From NCBI RefSeq assembly GCF_020360975.1, contig NW_025408668.1:434001-498000 (forward strand): 64,000 nt of DNA. Direction: 5' to 3'. The DNA is from Hirsutella rhossiliensis (taxonomy: Eukaryota > Ascomycota > Sordariomycetes > Hypocreales > Ophiocordycipitaceae). The notes under the pieces were generated by a model. That model searched no databases. It was not told the DNA's origin and saw only the letters and a list, made by a program, of their open reading frames with translations. Position numbers and translations under genes: made by a program. Of this stretch, positions 10,186 to 19,807 are shown one piece after another. Numbering within the stretch: the stretch's first letter is position 1; each line of letters opens with the position of its first letter.

Positions 10186-11100
10186 GTCAGCAGCGGCAGC
10201 AGCAGCTACCCCACCAGCTTCGCAACAGCCACAGCCTCGCGGGCAACAGCAACAGCGGCAGCCAGTCTTGCAGACAGTGCTTTCGCGGCTTGAGGCTATT
10301 GGCAACTATCTTGGCATTGGGCCGGCTATAGCTTCGTGGCCGGTGTTGTGAAAGGCTGGCCCGGAGTTTATTCAACAAGCAGGTGCCTAGGTGTTGTCTA
10401 TCTAGAGCTAAGGAGGAAAGGAAGCCGAACTCGAGGCTACGCCTCGAGTGCGAGCTTATATTGCCCTTCACAGAATGTTCTCGCAGCTTCTGGGTCCGCG
10501 GAGCGGGGCCGGTACTGCCACCCGAGCACGACCCACCGGACCCGGTACAACCGGGTCCACCAAGCCGGGCACAGCCCGTGACAGGTGTCAACACCACAAG
10601 CAACGTCAACACCACAAGCCGACATCGTGATCCGTCAAACGCCTACACAGCCGACCTCATACCAGCAGCCGCAGACTTTCCGGCGCTCAGAGTCTGCCAC
10701 CCAACTTATGCGGCGACTACCCTCCGCCTTCGAATATCACGAGCCGCCGCGGCCGCGGCCTCAAGGAGGGTCTCAGCGGGGGCATCGCGAGCGCCCTCGT
10801 CTCTTTACCCTTGGGTCCTCGACCCCTCTTTCTAGCACCCTTGCATCAGTGGAAGGAGGATTCATGCCGCTCCCGGCTTCGCAGCTAAGTAACGCTACAG
10901 TTAGAGGAAAGGGGGAACGCTCGCCACGGCGGAAAAGAGGCCACGCAATGCGGCAGCCGTATGAGCTTGTAATGCGGCTAGAAGATATGAAGGAAATGTG
11001 CGAATAGCTTCAAATTCACAATGTTCAACGCAAAGACTCTACAATCCGTGACTACCTTCTAATTGGTGTGTTGCACACACAAATGCAAGTCTTGGCCGAT
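10186..11100 (+). pseudogene. Degraded reading frames downstream of the gypsy element
   Basis: 10191-10351 continues the Ala-rich frame from the left of the element (Gln/Pro-rich, then VLQTVLSRLEAIGNYLG, stop TGA at 10349). Further right, frames of 140-150 codons (to about 11007) are rich in Pro, Gln, Ser, Thr and Arg, shift against each other and end with RLEDMKEMCE, which looks coiled-coil-like. There are direct repeats such as CAACACCACAAG. I cannot assign a family. The composition and the position before a transposon-type terminus suggest a decayed transposon-borne gene. Confidence 0.35.
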
Positions 11101-11457
11101 TCGCGATGCTTCTACCTAATACGGTAAGGTGCACAGGGAGACTAAAAATCGGGCACAGGGAGCGGAAAGGGGGCCTTCATGGAAAGGGTATTTCCATATT
11201 TAGATATGGAAAACCACCCTGGGTCAGTGGACACCCAACGCTCTTTACTCTCTTTTGTAACAAGAACAGAGACCTCTTTTACCCCACTGGCTTTCACATA
11301 CGACTTGTCCCTCGTGCGTGCCTCGTAGTGAGATCCGACATCTACGTAACTCCACTTGATGCTAGTCGCGACAAGAACGACACTTTCCAAGGCACAGATC
11401 ATTGTATGATTGCAGATACTGTACTGATTGTTCGGTGACTGCTCGACTTGTAGCCAG
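11101..11457. other. Non-coding stretch with a small hairpin
   Basis: No gene recognised. A perfect 9-bp-stem hairpin (TTTCCATAT/ATATGGAAA) lies near 11188-11210. Confidence 0.35.
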
Positions 11458-11527
11458 ACTCGCAGCCTTCGGCTGATTGTACGCCTTGCACCACAGCTTA
11501 AAGTGCAAGGTGTGGCGCAGTATTTTA
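11458..11527 (+). mobile_element. Helitron-like 3' terminus with hairpin
   Basis: The sequence GACTCGCAGCCTTCGGCTGA and what follows is shared, inverted, with 63929-64000. A hairpin of 8-bp stem CCTTGCAC/GTGCAAGG (11484-11510) is followed after 9 nt by GTATTTTA. The same arrangement (hairpin, 7-9 nt, GTATTTTA) occurs at 49627-49675, next to a Pif1-type helicase frame. This fits a rolling-circle transposon end, but the canonical CTRR terminus is absent. Confidence 0.4.
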
Positions 11528-11606
11528 TTACATTCCTTTACATTCCTTTACATTCCTTGACATTCCTTGCATTCCTTGACATTCCTTGGCATTCCTTGAC
11601 ATTCCT
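11523..11606. repeat. Tandem ACATTCCTT(GA/TT) repeat
   Basis: About eight units of ACATTCCTTG or ACATTCCTTT in tandem. The complementary AAGGAATGT motif recurs at 24105-24180 and 3310, so it belongs to repeat family R1. Confidence 0.8.
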
Positions 11607-12023
11607 TGATATATATCACTTCGGGTTAGGTCTCCGCCTTAGCCCTTTTAGATAGCCCGCTGATTAAGATTCTTACTTCTACGGACGTTCGTCTCCTTGT
11701 TACCTAGCAGCCTCCTCGCCTCGGCATTCCAAACGGTGCTAATCTTCTCTTTATTCGCTAACCAGCGTGTTTAACATAGATGGACTATTCTCAATACCCT
11801 CTAGGCTCACTACTAGCCTTTCTTTTAAGTATTCTCCCAGCTATAGACGCTATTGCTGAAACTGTCGGAGCTAGACGTCTAGGCCCCTCGCATGACTTCT
11901 ATGCTAAGTTAGACGCCTGCCTACGCTAAGAGAGCGCATAGTATTATCTAAGTATAAAGAATGAGCATCAGCCGCTTCGAATTTTTTTTTTTCACTCACC
12001 ACCTATCAATCAAGACAGCTTAA
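11606..12023 (+). repeat. Dispersed repeat R1, copy A
   Basis: About 418 bp matching, inverted, 23690-24106. Shared landmarks are TCCGCCTTAGC, AATAGCCCGCTGATTAAGAT (with changes), TTTCTTTTAAGTATTCTCCC and CAATCAAGACAGCTTAAG, where the match stops sharply. Many differences are C-T or G-A transitions. It holds a TATA-like TATAAAG at 11953 and a T-run at 11981-11992. It ends 121 bp before the start codon of the repeat-precursor gene, so it may supply part of that promoter. No coding frame is evident. Confidence 0.8.
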
Positions 12024-12144
12024 GGATTGGACTCGGACTTTCAGAAACCGCTTCCTCTAAATTTTCACGAAAACATTGGACTTTGAGCTCCTTGCATTTT
12101 ACCAATTACTTACATTTAAATCAACCAAAATCTAACCTAGCACG

Positions 12145-12624
12145 ATGAAGTACAGCACCGGAGCTTTGGTCGCCATGTGCCTCGTCACTGGTATCTTTGC
12201 CGCTCCCACTCAGGAAATTAGCCGGAGGGACATAGAGTACGACACTGGCTACCGCCACTCCGTGGAAGCGGCCCATAGGCGCAGGCCGTCCTATCGTAAG
12301 AAGCAGAAGAAGACCGACGACTATGACGCTCCCGGTGGCTATCGCCGCTCCGTGGAAGCGGCCAACGACGACTACGATGCTCCCGGTGGCTATCGCCGCT
12401 CCGTGGAAGCGGCCAACGACGACTACGATGCTCCCGGTGGCTATCGCCGCTCCGTGGAAGCGGCCAACGACGACTACGATGCTCCCGGTGGCTATCGCCG
12501 CTCCGTGGAAGCGGCCAACGACGACTACGATGCTCCCGGTGGCTATCGCCGCTCCGTGGAAGCGGCCAACGACGACTACGATGCTCCCGGTGGCTATCGC
12601 CGCTCCGTCCATGCGGCCGATTAA
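12145..12624 (+). CDS. Secreted tandem-repeat precursor, candidate cyclic-peptide (dikaritin-like) or other Kex2-processed precursor
   Basis: A 159-residue intact frame. Residues 1-19 form a clear signal peptide (hydrophobic GALVAMCLVTGIFA). Then come a diverged unit (29-44, core YDTGY), a basic spacer (HRRRPSYRKKQKK), and six units of 17 residues, DDYDAPGGYRRSVEAAN, from residue 58 to the end. Each unit has Tyr-Arg-Arg, a Kex2-type site, so cleavage would free copies of a peptide bearing acidic DDYDAPGGY. This is the architecture of dikaritin precursors such as UstA and the asperipin precursor (known family: signal peptide, repeated Tyr-containing cores, dibasic sites, later cyclised by UstY/DUF3328 oxidases) and of Kex2-processed repeat proteins generally. 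It lacks the Trp/Cys pattern of alpha-pheromones. No UstY-like or protease gene is seen nearby. The start is ATG in CACGATGAAG. Function inferred. Confidence 0.8.
   Translation: MKYSTGALVAMCLVTGIFAAPTQEISRRDIEYDTGYRHSVEAAHRRRPSYRKKQKKTDDYDAPGGYRRSVEAANDDYDAPGGYRRSVEAANDDYDAPGGYRRSVEAANDDYDAPGGYRRSVEAANDDYDAPGGYRRSVEAANDDYDAPGGYRRSVHAAD
12316..12621 (+). repeat. Six tandem 51-bp units inside the precursor gene
   Basis: Units begin at 12316, 12367, 12418, 12469, 12520 and 12571. Units 2-5 are identical at DNA level; unit 1 differs by two synonymous third-position changes; unit 6 ends VHAAD in place of VEAAN. Such sameness implies recent expansion or homogenisation. Confidence 0.95.
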
Positions 12625-12626
12625 TA

Positions 12627-13491
12627 CCATCCCCCACCCCTCTTTCGGTAACACCCCTCTTTCGGTAGCGCAATTGAAAAAGTTCCCACCAAAAGTCTGC
12701 CATTTGAACTACACAAAATATGAGCAGAACTCAAGAATATAAATATGAAAATTATATCATTCTATAGAGAAATGAATACTCGTATCTGTGCATGCGCTTT
12801 TGTACTACTTCGCTACATCTAGTGGTGACAGGAAGGGCCTTAGAGGCCGCCGTGACTTCGGCCACCGTAGCTGTCTCCACCTCTGAGACCTTCTCCTCTG
12901 TTACGGGGTCAGCACTGTTGGCACAGGTGCTGGGCGTAATTGATGTAAATTGAGCTACAAAGAGTGTAAAGGGGAGACGTGTCTACATCGCTCCCTTTAG
13001 GAGTCGTGTCCGTGGCGCTCGCACGTGACTAGTCTGGCCATGCCAGATCTACACATCGGGGCGTAGCCCCTTACATCCTCCTCGGTCGCATAATTCAGCA
13101 CAACGGGCATTTCTTGACTTCTACTTCGGGGAATGGCTTCCTGAGCCACCAAAGCTTCACTGAGAGTCATGATCGATCTGATCGGGTTCGGAATCGCTCT
13201 CCTCTTCTTGCTTCTCTGCAGCCGGGCCACTTCTGCCTCCAGCTTCGCAATTCTGTTGCTGTGCTCAGAAACCATTTGTTCTTAGGCTTCAAAGCCTCTA
13301 GCTATCACGGCATGACGCCTCCAAGTGCCAGGAAACCTTGTTCTTTCCGAAACCGCGAGTCTAGCGGCTGGTTCTTGGGTGTATCACTAGGAGCCAAAAG
13401 TGGCGCAGAATTTGTAGATGTCTCTACCGTATATGCGTGAGTTTCTGCATGCCGCAATACCTTGGATCGTGAGATTGGCCAATTTCTAGTG
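12627..13491 (-). mobile_element. 3' remnant of a P2-family pogo transposon
   Basis: The sequence begins CCATCCCCCACCCCTCTTTC directly after a TA dinucleotide (12625-12626) and matches the right end of element P2 (36183 leftward) in reverse. It runs through the transposase C-terminal region and breaks off near 13491. The other end is missing. The inverted repeat starts 2 bp after the stop codon of the repeat-precursor gene, so this insertion replaced or displaced that gene's 3' untranslated region. It carries a solo gypsy LTR. Confidence 0.8.
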
Positions 13492-13496
13492 GGCAA
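12850..13496 (-). pseudogene. C-terminal part of a pogo transposase, split by a solo LTR
   Basis: Frames at 13305-13496 (NWPISRSKVLRHAETHAYTVETS) and 12997-13275 (SNRIAKLEAEVARLQRSKKRR, then MTLSEALVAQEAIPRSRSQE) match the C-terminal coiled-coil part of the P2 transposase. Skipping the LTR and one TCCTC copy restores the next stretch (EEEKVSEVETA). The catalytic domain is absent. Confidence 0.75.
12899..13075. repeat. Solo gypsy LTR
   Basis: A 177-bp copy of the LTRs at 4390 and 10010 with no internal region, flanked by TCCTC (12894-12898 and 13076-13080). It is the product of LTR-LTR recombination. Confidence 0.93.
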
Positions 13497-13960
13497 TTAT
13501 AGTAGTAGTAGTAGTATTGATTACCGTCTGGGACATCCCTAAAAGGGCAAAAGACGTGCTAGGCTAGAGAAGACTAGATACATAGAATATCCCGAGTACC
13601 TGGACTAAGGACCGTGTGTAGCACCTAACCACTCCATCTAGCAATTCTGAGGCTCTGAGGCCGGTCGGAAATTCGGGGCCTTCCCCGTCAGCGGGTTCCA
13701 GGCACGGCAGTGAAGCCGTAATAGTAGTCAGTCTTTGGCCGAGGCCGGGTGACTGAGAAAGCCCACGAAGTCATGGGCCGGCCGCAAGCCCTCGAGGAGG
13801 GCCTACGGGGCAGAAAGAAAAATAAAAGAAAAAGGAAGCAGAGAGTGTAGCAATGTTAGTCGGGGATTCGCCCCGATGGCGATTGTCTTCTCCCGCAGGA
13901 GCGTTCGGGGCCACTTCGTGGTTATGACAGTCGGCGAAGTCCCCGTGCCTGCTCCTCGTA
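13497..13960 (+). repeat. Dispersed repeat R2, copy A
   Basis: About 460 bp in the same orientation as 57903-58346, sharing AGTAGTATTGATTACCGTCT, GACGTGCTAGGCTAGAGAAG, GAAGTCATGGGCCGGCCGCA and GGCGAAGTCCCCGTGCC. A short frame YRLGQP/YKGKRRARLEKTRYIEYPEYLD followed by a stop is conserved better in copy B. The type of element is not clear; an LTR or the end of a retrotransposon is possible. Confidence 0.75.
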
Positions 13961-14774
13961 GCAAGCAGGTGGTGGAGGTGTTGTCGATTGGTGTGCAGCT
14001 CCGGGGGACACCCGGGTGAGGCCTTGAGCTCTAGGCTCTTGTAGCTCCTCGGGGCCCCCGCGGCCCACCAGTCCAGAGGAAGTCGTGGCCGCTGGGCGGC
14101 AGAAAGGGCCGCAAGGCGGCAAAGTTCGGAGCCGCGAGACGGCAGAAGGAGGCAGAGCCGCAAGGCGGCAGAAGGCGAGGCCAGCCAGTAAAGGCGGCAG
14201 AGGGTGCGAGGCAGCGCGAGGCGTGCCAGGAAGGGCGAGAAGAAGTCGGGCCGCGAGGCGGCAGAAGAGGTCGGGGCCGCGAGGCGGCAGAAGTCGAGGC
14301 CAGCCAGTAAAGACGGCAGAAGAAGGCGATGCCGCGAGGCGGCAGAAGGCGAGGCAGCGCGAGGCATGCCGTTATTCGAGACCAGCTTCCCAAGAGGAGA
14401 CGAACTCTCCAAAGTCTGCCTTTTGGTGCTTGCTAGAGCACCGTTAGGGCTAGAGAGGCAGAAGCATGGTCGGGTGACCTGAAAATAATTATCCACTAAC
14501 AGGCTGCTAACAGCCCGCAGAAGAGAAGAATTTTTACAGGGGAGAGTTGCTAGTGGGCAATTGATATGCGGGCCCAACCGGTTTACTACGGGGGCGCTCT
14601 TTATACGGGCGGCGGCTTTTGATTGGGCCAGAAATTCTGCCAAGGGTCTGGAGCCCCACCTGCCAGAAGGCGGGGTGACATCCCAGACGTGTCGGCCTGT
14701 AGTCAAACCGACTTCCCCACAACCACATTTCTGTCTGAGCAACTATAATTTGATACGGTTGAGCACCAATCGGT
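13961..14774. repeat. GC-rich degenerate tandem repeat and flanking non-coding DNA
   Basis: From about 14095 to 14365 a unit close to GCCGCGAGGCGGCAGAAG recurs about ten times with variable spacers. All frames are open through it, which explains the long overlapping frames on both strands; none looks like a real gene. A 13-bp string CTAGTGGGCAATT occurs at both 13486 and 14549. Confidence 0.6.
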
Positions 14775-15782
14775 ATGACGTTGCAAGAAGAACGAATCGC
14801 TACCAACAGCGGCGACGGCTGTATTGGATCCTTGCCTCCTTGCAAGCGTCGTAGACTTGCATCTCAGGCTTGGCCTCGGCCTCCTTTCGATCCTGAACCG
14901 TATTACGGCCTTAACGATGACGATGCCTCATACAATCTCTTCGCGACATAGCCGGAAAGCTACTTCACTAGCCTGCCGAGACCACACGGCTCTCGTGGCG
15001 TCGACGATCCCTGGTGGAAACTACGCCAGTCACAAATATTCTTGGATGATAGCTTCCGAGGAGGTGGGGCTCGGCGGTTGTTCACCCCAGGAATTCCTGG
15101 CCCAGATAATCTCGAGAGACAGCGTCTACGCCGCCTCTCGAAGGTGGAAGAAGTCGATGCTCGCAAGGAGATTGTGGCCCGCTTCCAGTCTGCCTTGATC
15201 TTGGCCTGGGAGCTGGCGGAGACAGATTCCTTATTGGCTCGCGAGTTGGCCAAGTGTCGAGAAGACTCCGGCCTGGGCCGAGCTCCTTCGGAACGTGGAG
15301 ACGATCACCATGGCCCCGTCCTGTCTCCCACTTCACTAGCATCGTCGTTCAGCCAAGATGGACAGGAGTACGAAGAGTGGAACGGCTTCTCTGACGGGGA
15401 GTGTGGCGATTATAGCGACGTTGAGCCTATTCCCAATCCGCCAATCCCCGGTACTGCAGCTCCATCGATCGAGGCCCTTCACGCAGAGGTGAACGCATTC
15501 GCGAAGGCGAATGGGTTCGGCGTTGTCAGGCGCAATGGCACGGGAAGTCAAATAAGGAAGACACGCTACGTATTTGAGTGCGATCGGTATGGTCAGCCAC
15601 GCCCATCTAGAGGGTCTGGGCTTCGCCAGAGGCGGTCCCGCAAGTGCGGTTGTAAGTGGAAGGTGATCGCGGAAGCCTTGGAAGGGAATAACTATATGTG
15701 GACTCTACGAGCATTGCCTGATCCCGAGCACGGCCGGCATAATCACGAACGGAGTATTAGCCTCTCCGCGCACCCAGTCCAC
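14775..15782 (+). pseudogene. N-terminal part of a MULE-type (FAR1-like) transposase, third family (M3)
   Basis: An ATG at 14775 opens a frame that has one in-frame TAG (14949-14951) and otherwise runs to 15782, where MULE M1 begins. A basic cluster CKRRRL lies near the start, and a long acidic middle follows. The C-terminal part (about residues 235-336) has the FAR1/WRKY-GCM1-like DNA-binding layout seen in fungal MULEs: KTRYVFECDRYG, RKCGCKWKV, then HNHERSISLSAHPVH. The catalytic DDE and SWIM parts are not found on the far side of M1, so the gene is truncated. Confidence 0.65.
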
Positions 15783-15868
15783 GGCGGCTGATACACTGGC
15801 GCCCGGGCGCCATTTTAGAATTGGCGCCCGGGGCGCGTTTTCTGACTAAGCCCCAAAACCGTGTTCCC
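15783..15868 (+). repeat. M1 left terminal inverted repeat
   Basis: Inverted copy of 22416-22501. It contains two nested GGCGCCCGGG-type palindromes on either side of CATTTTAGAATT. A third copy starts at 48144. Confidence 0.92.
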
Positions 15869-16839
15869 TATTGGTGTGTGCGAGACGCATTCTCCCAGCA
15901 ATTGAGTCGCCAAGCAGCCAGATGGCTGAAGCAAATTTTGTCGACGATGTCCTTCCACCGGAGGGCATATACGAATCACGAGAGTCTCTTTTTGCGGCCA
16001 TTAACTCTTGGGCGAAGCCTCGAGGATACGCATTCACGTAGGGGTGATAGACGAAGGTGAATTTTTTGAAGATTTTGAATGAAGGATGAATCAAATGAAT
16101 TGAATTTTTTGGATCTTGATTCAAAATCTTCAAGCTCCAATTTTCGCGATTCAAGTTGGGTTTGGGCCAATTCAGGCCATTCATGAATAGTTTGAAGGAA
16201 TCCCCCTAAACGAAGTGAATTTGGTGTGTACCTAAGCGATTGCAAAGATACCTCGAAAACGCCAATAAGTAGTATATGGTTTTATAGCCTTCTGGGAAGT
16301 CTCTCGATAATCTCGAATATTACAAAAATTAACTTACATAAATACTGATCCGCCCGTCCTAGGCAAATGGACCGAAAATAAGCACTTTCAAAAGCTCTGC
16401 CGAATCCTCAAAATATATCGGTCCAACGCGTTCGAATCCGCGATTGTACACAGTTACACACTTGTAGAGCCTCAATCCTCCGAAGCCTCCATTGTATCTG
16501 GACAGGGGGTTGATATCGCAGACTTATCGGCTTGGGAGGCAGGAGGTTTGGGGGGTAGGAGGTTCGGCGGGAGCCTCGGTAGTAGCCTCGGTGGGAACTT
16601 CCGCCGGAGCAGGGGGTTGAGGAGGAGGATTCTCGCCTGAACGCAGATTAGCATATACACAAACAATGAGGGTATATTCACACCATCTACCAGCTTGCCC
16701 GGAAATTGGAATGTGGTCTGGTCTTCAAATAATAGAGCGTGCCGTTGTTGGCGGCGTTGTCTCCCGTAATGGCGAGAAGCTTTGGCTTGAGCCTGAGCTC
16801 CTCAAGTGTCTTCTCAACTATCTCGTGTTTGCCAGTGTG

Positions 16840-17885
16840 AGATTTTTGAGCTCGATAAACTCAATAACCTCCTCTCTCCTCAAACTCCGGCGTAATCCAG
16901 TGCGTAATAATGGCGAAAATAGGCACCCGATTCGGTGCTGTCCAGATATCAAGGGTGAGCGAGATGGTAGCACAATTGTACTGAAGCTCGATCTTCAGCT
17001 TCTCTCTGCGTTCCACAAAGTCTGTGTAGATGTGATTGCGTAAGGTTATACGGCTCCTGTACACACAGGTTGTATTGTGAGCCAAGAACATCTCTTGGAA
17101 AGCAGGAGTCTCAAGTTCTCAACAACAGAGAAGGGTTGTCGGTGTTTTACAAACCACTGGCGGATAGACTCCTTTGCCGTGAGCCTTGCTCTTTGCCTGG
17201 GTCGACCGCTCCATGCATCTACCTCTGTATAATCTCCTCCACCAATGGCGCGGCCGTATCCATTGATTCGACCGTGGTGAGACTCCTTCGTAATACTGTG
17301 GGATTTTAAATGGTCTCCCATGCCAGAGGTAACCCTCGGCGGTTCGATTCAAGGACCTGGAATATCTTCCGAAGAGTAGAAGGATTTTGAAGGCACTCTA
17401 TACAAGTCCACCGGAACTCTTGGAATATTTTCGGTCCATCCTTGTACTCCGAGTAAAAGCTTCTGTCTATGGCTTCCTCTGCATGTACCAATAAACGTGG
17501 CTATTCTTGTCTCTCTTCTTGCGAACATGCTTCTGTTTGTTGTCGGCCCACTTCTTGATAAGTCTGGCTTTCTCTGCGAGCGTCATGTGACTACCGGTAC
17601 TGTTCAATGGCGGCTCTGATGTATCCGCGTCAGGCATGTCATCATCTGACTCACAGTCAGGATGGCCCGGGGGCGCGCAGACAATCGTATCTTTGCCAGT
17701 CGGAGGAGGGACGAAGGAGCCGGAGTTGTGCTAGGATCAGGGCGCGCGCGCGGGATTCTGAGGTTGAATTGAGGGCGTTCAATGCGGGCATAACTCTGCG
17801 TTGGCAATTTACGCCGGGTCCTAGGAGCAAAGAAATTCGCTGCGGCAGCTGTTTTCGATTCAGCAGGGGCCATACTATGTATCAT
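16840..17885 (-). pseudogene. hAT transposase, N-terminal and middle parts, frame-broken
   Basis: From an ATG near 17880 the fragments read, in shifting frames, a basic N-terminus (FFAPRTRRKLPTQSYARI), a BED-like region, then TAKESIRQWFVKHRQPFSVVE, FLAHNTTCVYRSRITLRNHI and SLTLDIWTAPNRVPIFAIIT. The latter holds the conserved D-x-W-T region of the hAT catalytic core. The frame is lost after HWITPEFEERGG. The second half of the enzyme, with the hATC dimerisation domain, is absent. A closely related fragment lies at 22851-23194. Confidence 0.75.
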
Positions 17886-19807
17886 GTTATAATTAGCTAT
17901 CGGTTGGACAGTAATGAAGTTTTACCTGGTCTAGGCTAAAAGGCTCGAGAATGGACGTGAGACAGGTAGTCGGGACGACACCAAATAACCCACAATAAAG
18001 TATAACGGAGTCGAGGTTGAACGGGTGGGATAGGTCGTCGGGCAGGACGTTGATTCGGGGGCCGACCCGAAGCCGCTGTCGGAAACATCGAAGCAGGAAT
18101 TAGGCGAGATCGTCGTAAAATAATGTCGTGACAGTTGTCGCGAAGACCGTTGCCCAATGCAGGCAAAAATGTGGGATGGGCTGACGACCGTGTCTTTCCG
18201 ACAGTAGAATTAACAGGTGGTCAATTGAGCGCGAATAACGCGTCTAAACGCGGCTAGTTGGCACAACATATCCTTATCATGCAGATGTTTCGGTACTTTC
18301 TGATCGGGCTAGTTTGTGGACAAGCAAGTAGCAGTCATATTGGGCTCGATGAGTAGATAAGTCCCTAACAGTCTCCAAATCGCGAGATGACGCAATTCGT
18401 GTCACGTCCAATTGTTCGCGCAGTATTGAGACGTTGAGGATCTGAACGCGTTTTCTAATCAGTTTGCCGGAGGCTGTTTAACGGTATAAGTCTTGTATTA
18501 TATTTCAAAAATTTGGGCTGCCGAGCTTAATCTGTGCTTGAGATGTAGTTTTGCAAGTAGCAAATGACCGATCTATTTATTGCCTTCAGGATGATGTGGC
18601 ATTTCTTGAGCAAATGTTAAGCACAGATATCGAGAGTTATATCACCCGAACCAGAAAATCCAGAACATTCGAGTGATACTACATTTAAATGGTGTGCATT
18701 ATAAAATGGCACTGTTCATAAGCTTCATGGTTTTTGATACTCCGTATAGGGTGGCAAGACTGCTGAAACGGTGGGCGTATCAGGCACTGTTAGGTCGTTA
18801 TACCAACATATATGGACGCCCTAACTACCCCACTTCCAACCCACTGGGATTTTCCCAGTGGAGTGTGGACGGCGGAATCCAACTGAAACACGCACAACAG
18901 ACTTTTAAATACGCAGTGCGTCATCGCATGGGCGGCCGATTTCGAAGTTACCATGTCCGCGCGGGGCGAACCCCTTGCTCCTGTCAGAACGGTGGTTCTG
19001 TGGCGTGCCTAATGGGGAAAGTGCATTGTGGAATCTATTGGTATTGTGGGAATCATGCTCGTCAATTGTATCTAGATCACACGGTCAGCATGTGGCCTTA
19101 GGGTCACGTGTGCGGCTGAGGCTTGCGTGGCTATATCTTCCACGCTGGCCTCTCCTCCTAGATAGAAGACAATCCTCATAGCATAATACGACACACCGGT
19201 TGAACGACGTTCCCAGTTTGTCTCATGCTCGAGCCCTGCCAACAGGTATGATGGGGTCAAAGCAGCTTGTTTCTTGATGTGTACGTGTGTGTCTGCTTGT
19301 TGGAACGGCGCAGCAGGAAGGGCGGCATGGGTCACCTGCCAGGTCACGTGGGGCATTCAGCCGAGATTTCTGCGGGCCCAAAAGGGGCACATTCCTAGCC
19401 GGAAGGGGGCAACACACATCGCCTTTACACACACAGCCGTGCATATAGCTCCATTGACCTCTTCTGTGTGCCCACTATCGTTGCCACCTTCCTCATTCGG
19501 ACGAGCCGCAGAACCGCTGTTTCTGACACTGCTCAGAAAGAAAAGGAGGCCCTTGGTGGGTGGCTTTGGGCATTAGCCCATTCCTCCCCTGTATGCCCCC
19601 TTGGCTGGCAGCTGCGAAGCGGGGTGATCCTTTTTTTCACCGTATATTTCGACCATATCGCCATTCATTCAAGATTTTGATGAATGAATTGAATAAAGAC
19701 TCCTGATTTTTGATTCATCGAATTTGAAGACCTTACCCGATTCGGCTTCATTCAATTCAAGGGTCCCGAGGCCGATTCGACTTCAAAATCTTCAAATATC
19801 AGCCCTA
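17886..19807. other. Right half of H1, no gene recognised
   Basis: A frame of 142 codons (18673-19101, +) and shorter ones are open, but none shows a motif I know. It may be foreign DNA carried inside H1 or decayed element sequence. GATGAATGAATTGAAT-type strings near both H1 ends are subterminal repeats. Confidence 0.35.

Larger units (their letters stand above)
16039..19807. mobile_element. hAT-type element H1 inserted in M1
   Basis: It begins TAGGGGTGATA and ends TATCAGCCCTA, with further subterminal similarity (TTTGAAGATTTTGAA), and is flanked by a perfect 8-bp duplication CATTCACG (16031-16038, 19808-19815), the hAT signature. It contains part of a hAT transposase gene on the - strand, but no dimerisation (hATC) domain is found, so it is probably not autonomous. 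The right half (17886-19700) holds no frame I can assign. Confidence 0.88.

Noticed and set aside
12145..12624. Alpha-type mating pheromone precursor
   Set aside because: The repeats lack the Trp, Cys or Pro-Gly pattern of ascomycete alpha-pheromones. The acidic DDYDAPGGY core does not fit.
12121..12703. Long open frames on the - strand and another + frame across the repeat-precursor gene (up to 177 codons)
   Set aside because: A 51-bp unit without stops in any frame makes all six frames open. Only the + frame at 12145 has a signal peptide and sensible composition.
13486..14562. Transposon bounded by the 13-bp direct repeat CTAGTGGGCAATT
   Set aside because: The first copy partly overlaps the end of the pogo remnant, and no terminal repeats lie inside the pair. 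The match could be chance or microhomology.
13771..14742. 323-codon - strand frame and overlapping + frames in the GC-rich region
   Set aside because: They follow the GCCGCGAGGCGGCAGAAG tandem repeat, have low-complexity composition and match no domain.
18673..19101. 142-codon protein gene inside H1
   Set aside because: No motif, no clear start context, and several other frames of similar size overlap the region.
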